From Peptacetobacter hiranonis (GTDB taxonomy: Bacteria > Bacillota > Clostridia > Peptostreptococcales > Peptostreptococcaceae), in the NCBI RefSeq assembly GCF_008151785.1, contig NZ_CP036523.1, positions 1,178,001-1,242,000 on the forward strand: a DNA stretch of 64,000 bases, read 5' to 3'. Shown in pieces: positions 61,583 to 64,000 of the stretch. Position 1 is the first letter of the stretch. The number at the start of each line of letters is the position of its first letter. A program made the position numbers and the translations under genes. The notes under the pieces are model-generated. The model did not search any database and had not been told where the DNA came from. It was given only the letters and a program-made list of their open reading frames with translations.

Positions 61583-62518
61583 ATGATAAGATACTATAAA
61601 ACTATCGATTCTAAGCTAGAAAAAATAAACGAGCCAGAAGAAGGATGCTGGATCAACCTTGTTGAGCCTAATCAGAGTGAGATACATGAGATACATGATT
61701 ATACTGACATCGATATCGAAAGTATCAACGCTGCTCTGGATGAGGAGGAACGTTCAAGAATCGAAGTAAATGACAACCATACTCTTATCCTTATAGATAT
61801 ACCTATAGATGAGAGTGACTCACATAACTCGTTATACAGCACTATACCGCTTGGTATAATAATTACCGAAGATGTAATTCTTACAGTATGTAGTGAACAG
61901 ACAAAGATCCTTAATGACTTTATTGTCGGTCATATAAAGGATTTCTACACTAATATGAAATCTCGTTTTCTTCTTCAGATTTTGCACAAAAATGCATCTT
62001 ACTACCTACACTATCTAAGAAGAATAAACAAGATGACTACTACTCTAGAAAAAGAAATATATGACTCAATGCAGAACAAGCAGCTTATTCAGTTACTAGA
62101 GCTTGAAAAATCTCTGGTTTACTTCTCTACTTCATTAAAATCTAATGAGTTAGTGCTTAATAAGATGCTTAAAACATCAAGTATTAAGAAGTATCACGAC
62201 GACGACGATTTATTAGACGATGTTATTGTAGAAAACAGACAGGCTCTTGAAATGGCTACTATTTATGGAGATATACTTAGCCGAATCATGGACGCCTTCA
62301 GTGCGATAATAAGTAATAACCAGAACAATGTTATGCAGGTTCTTACAGTTATCACACTTATTGTTTCATTACCTACATTAATATCAGGGTTCTTTGGAAT
62401 GAACGTCGGCGGAATTCCGCTTGCAGAAAACCCAAACGGTTTCTGGTTGATATCTTTTATATCAGTAATTATATGTGTAATTATCACTATGTTAATGTCT
62501 AAAAATAAACTTTTATAG
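61583..62518 (+). CDS. corA: CorA family divalent cation transporter
   Basis: 311 residues, ATG after AAGGAGTG. Long cytoplasmic N-terminal domain with the coiled helix (LRRINKMTTTLEKEIYDSMQNKQLIQLLELEKSLVYF), then two C-terminal helices; the first ends in FGMNVGG, the GMN selectivity motif. Helix 2 WLISFISVIICVIITMLM ends with a basic tail. Carries Mg2+, Co2+ or related ions as a pentamer. A structured leader of about 140 nt precedes it but it does not match an M-box. Confidence 0.93.
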   Translation: MIRYYKTIDSKLEKINEPEEGCWINLVEPNQSEIHEIHDYTDIDIESINAALDEEERSRIEVNDNHTLILIDIPIDESDSHNSLYSTIPLGIIITEDVILTVCSEQTKILNDFIVGHIKDFYTNMKSRFLLQILHKNASYYLHYLRRINKMTTTLEKEIYDSMQNKQLIQLLELEKSLVYFSTSLKSNELVLNKMLKTSSIKKYHDDDDLLDDVIVENRQALEMATIYGDILSRIMDAFSAIISNNQNNVMQVLTVITLIVSLPTLISGFFGMNVGGIPLAENPNGFWLISFISVIICVIITMLMSKNKLL

Positions 62519-62520
62519 AT

Positions 62521-62575
62521 TCTGTTTCGTAAGTGTTTTAAACTATTTAGAATGCTTATGAAACAGACTTTTAAT
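62521..62575 (+). terminator. Intrinsic terminator of corA
   Basis: TCTGTTTCGTAAG pairs with CTTATGAAACAGA (one mismatch), followed by CTTTTAATTTT. Confidence 0.8.
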
Positions 62576-62609
62576 TTTAAGGGAAATTTACAAAGGGGGT
62601 AAACTTAAT

Positions 62610-63605
62610 ATGAATTATATTTTATTAGTAGTCGGATTTGTTCTTCTTGTAAAGGGAGCCGACTATTTTGTTGAAGGGGCGTCAAGTATTGCAGAGTCGC
62701 TAAAAATCCCTTCTCTTATAATAGGGCTTACAATCGTAGCCTTTGGTACTAGTGCTCCTGAAGCAGCGGTAAGTATCACAGCATCTTTAAGTGGACAAAA
62801 TGGTATGGCTATGGGGAATGTTATTGGATCTAATATATTCAATCTTCTTATGGTCGTTGGTGTATCTGCCATGATAAAGCCATTAATGGTAGAAAAAAGT
62901 GTTAGAATTAAAGAGTTTCCATTTTTAATACTTATATCTCTACTTACATTTGTAATAATTGGAGATCAGTTCTTTGGTGGAACTTCAGTAAACCAGCTTA
63001 GTAGAGGAGATGGTCTAGTTCTTTTAATGTTCTTCGCTGTTTTTATGTATTCGCTAATAATGTCAGCTCTAAGCTCTAGAAATCAGGCTTTAGAAGCCCA
63101 GAAAGCCAATCCTAATGAAAAAATAACTGTAGAAATAGATGCTCCAGTTGAAACAATGCCTATTTCAAAGGCTATAATATTCTCAATAGGTGGGATAATA
63201 GCAATAGTTTTAGGTGGACAGGTTGTTGTAAATGCAGCTACTGGAATAGCAAAAAGCTTCGGTGTAAGTGACCAACTTATAGGTCTTACAATAGTTGCTA
63301 TTGGTACTTCTCTACCAGAGCTAGTGACATCTATAATTGCAGCTACTAAAGGTGAGAGTGATATCGCTTTAGGAAATGTAATCGGATCAAATATGTTTAA
63401 TATATTATTTGTTCTAGGTGCATCTGCTGCTATTTCTCCAATAGCAATAGATCCTAAGCTGTTTGTGGATTGCTTGTTTATGATTGGTGTGACAGTACTT
63501 ACTTATATATTTACTGTTGTTAGAAAAGATATAAACAGGGTTGAAGGAGCAATATTAACTGCTCTTTACGTAGGATACACAGCGTATCTAATAATGAGTA
63601 TATAA
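62610..63605 (+). CDS. Calcium/sodium antiporter (CaCA family, YrbG-like)
   Basis: 331 residues, ATG after AAAGGGGG. Ten helices in two inverted halves, each with an alpha-repeat: GLTIVAFGTSAPEAAVSITASLSGQNGMAMGNVIGSNIFNLL (about 39-80) and GLTIVAIGTSLPELVTSIIAATKGESDIALGNVIGSNMFNIL (about 227-268). The Glu residues in both are the ion ligands. Exports Ca2+ in exchange for Na+. 3' end carries repeat copy 9. Confidence 0.93.
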   Translation: MNYILLVVGFVLLVKGADYFVEGASSIAESLKIPSLIIGLTIVAFGTSAPEAAVSITASLSGQNGMAMGNVIGSNIFNLLMVVGVSAMIKPLMVEKSVRIKEFPFLILISLLTFVIIGDQFFGGTSVNQLSRGDGLVLLMFFAVFMYSLIMSALSSRNQALEAQKANPNEKITVEIDAPVETMPISKAIIFSIGGIIAIVLGGQVVVNAATGIAKSFGVSDQLIGLTIVAIGTSLPELVTSIIAATKGESDIALGNVIGSNMFNILFVLGASAAISPIAIDPKLFVDCLFMIGVTVLTYIFTVVRKDINRVEGAILTALYVGYTAYLIMSI

Positions 63606-63757
63606 ATTATAAAAGGACAAGAGTATATCTGCTCTTATTTTCATAATTCAGCGCCCCACACTGTTAAAACAACATATTTAGCAGTTGTGGGGCGCTTGCA
63701 GTATTGTCGCTTTTAAGCAGATATTTCTCTTGTCCTCAGCTTGTTATTTTGGGATAT
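63606..63757 (+). repeat. Quasi-palindromic 3' element, copy 9
   Basis: Stem GCGCCCCACA/TGTGGGGCGC, loop AACATATTTAGC, CGCTTGCAGTATTGTCGC on the 3' side; the 5' core side has decayed to TTTTCATAATTCAGCG. Outer stem AGGACAAGAG/CTCTTGTCCT as in copy 7. It starts at the exchanger stop codon. Confidence 0.87.
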
Positions 63758-63875
63758 TATCTAATATAACATAAATACATTATTTTAAAAAAATAATACT
63801 TTAAAAGCTATCTACATTTAATATAGTCAAATAATTTTTATTTAATCTAAAAAGTTCATAATAAGGTTTAAAATG

Positions 63876-63931
63876 GAACCTATAGAATGGACACTTGTAA
63901 AAAGGTGTTTCATCTATAGGTTCTTTTTTTG
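63876..63931 (+). terminator. Long intrinsic terminator or attenuator
   Basis: GAACCTATAGA pairs with TCTATAGGTTC, with a second ACAC/GTGT helix inside, followed by TTTTTTTG. It lies 30 nt upstream of the next gene's start, so it could regulate that gene. Confidence 0.75.
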
Positions 63932-63960
63932 TATAATTTTAATATAGAGGTGAGTAATTT

Positions 63961-64000
63961 ATGAGTAAAAAACAATTTAGTAAAGAAGAAACATTAGAGC
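63961..64000 (+). CDS. Start of an unidentified gene (partial)
   Basis: ATG with AGAGGTGAG upstream; 13 codons visible (MSKKQFSKEETLE) before the window ends. Too short to identify. Confidence 0.5.
   Translation, partial: MSKKQFSKEETLE

Noticed and set aside
2397-63757. The nine-copy element as a CRISPR array, T-box or known self-cleaving ribozyme
   Set aside because: Copies are dispersed singly, not in an array. There is no T-box sequence and no hammerhead CUGAUGA/GAAA core, and the conserved loops do not match twister, pistol or hatchet patterns that I know.
9581-63757. The element as an ordinary MITE with target-site duplication
   Set aside because: No direct repeats flank the copies, and the outermost arms are host-gene sequence that differs from copy to copy.

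Overview
The window is low-GC (roughly 30%) DNA with strong AGGAGG-type ribosome binding sites, frequent TTG/GTG starts and dense intrinsic terminators. Its gene content includes a 2-hydroxyacyl-CoA dehydratase-type activator, a TnpB/group I intron composite (IStron), LanFEG/Bcr-like ABC exporters, TPP, fluoride and yjdF riboswitch-like leaders, and VanZ-like and DUF4275 proteins. This fits an anaerobic Firmicute of class Clostridia, most likely the Peptostreptococcaceae. The genus cannot be fixed from the sequence alone. It reads as chromosome: mostly housekeeping genes, two tRNA-Arg genes, one IS, one IStron and one accessory island.

Layout. 1-2.1 kb: a YtrA-type GntR repressor with an ABC exporter, headed by four copies of a 22-bp operator. 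2.5-7.5 kb: small metabolic and regulatory genes (Fur-like regulator, EEP-family phosphatase, lone PTS IIB, GIY-YIG, NUDIX, dehydratase activator). 7.8-13.2 kb: aminopeptidase P, YitT, MATE, GNAT. 13.4-14.8 kb: an IS256-family element. 14.9-19.2 kb: two-component system plus BcrAB-like ABC exporter sharing an 11-bp direct-repeat operator. 19.3-25.7 kb: M23 peptidase, yjdF with its riboswitch, two VanZ-like proteins, an ECF sigma/anti-sigma pair, SulP permease. 26-29.2 kb: an aldo/keto reductase gene split by an IStron. 29.2-41 kb: small unknowns, NhaC antiporter, XRE regulator, a second aminopeptidase P, the ppk1-ppx polyphosphate operon, and an antiporter under a probable fluoride riboswitch. 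41.2-51.5 kb: an all-minus-strand island resembling polymorphic-toxin immunity clusters (DUF4241, SMI1/KNR4, DUF4261, 26-residue repeat proteins). 51.8-64 kb: patatin, DUF4275, macro domain, tRNA-Arg(CCU), TPP riboswitch-thiMED, a TIM-barrel-like protein, CPBP protease, FolT, tRNA-Arg(CCG), CorA and a Na/Ca exchanger.

The most unusual signal is a family of nine dispersed, structured, quasi-palindromic elements (about 120 bp core plus outer stem; up to about 410 bp with arms) at 2397, 9581, 13221, 33128, 33874, 36149, 52441, 59042 and 63606. Each has a conserved internal-loop core, a co-varying inner stem and one of a few outer-stem types. Every one sits directly 3' of a gene, with the core co-directional with that gene (9 of 9). 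In at least five copies the far arm is an inverted, diverged copy of the 3' end of the adjacent gene, including the stop codon and usually the terminator. One copy was split by the IS256 element, which left an 8-bp target duplication inside the arm. Another copy encodes the C-terminal tail of the CPBP protein. I do not recognise this family.
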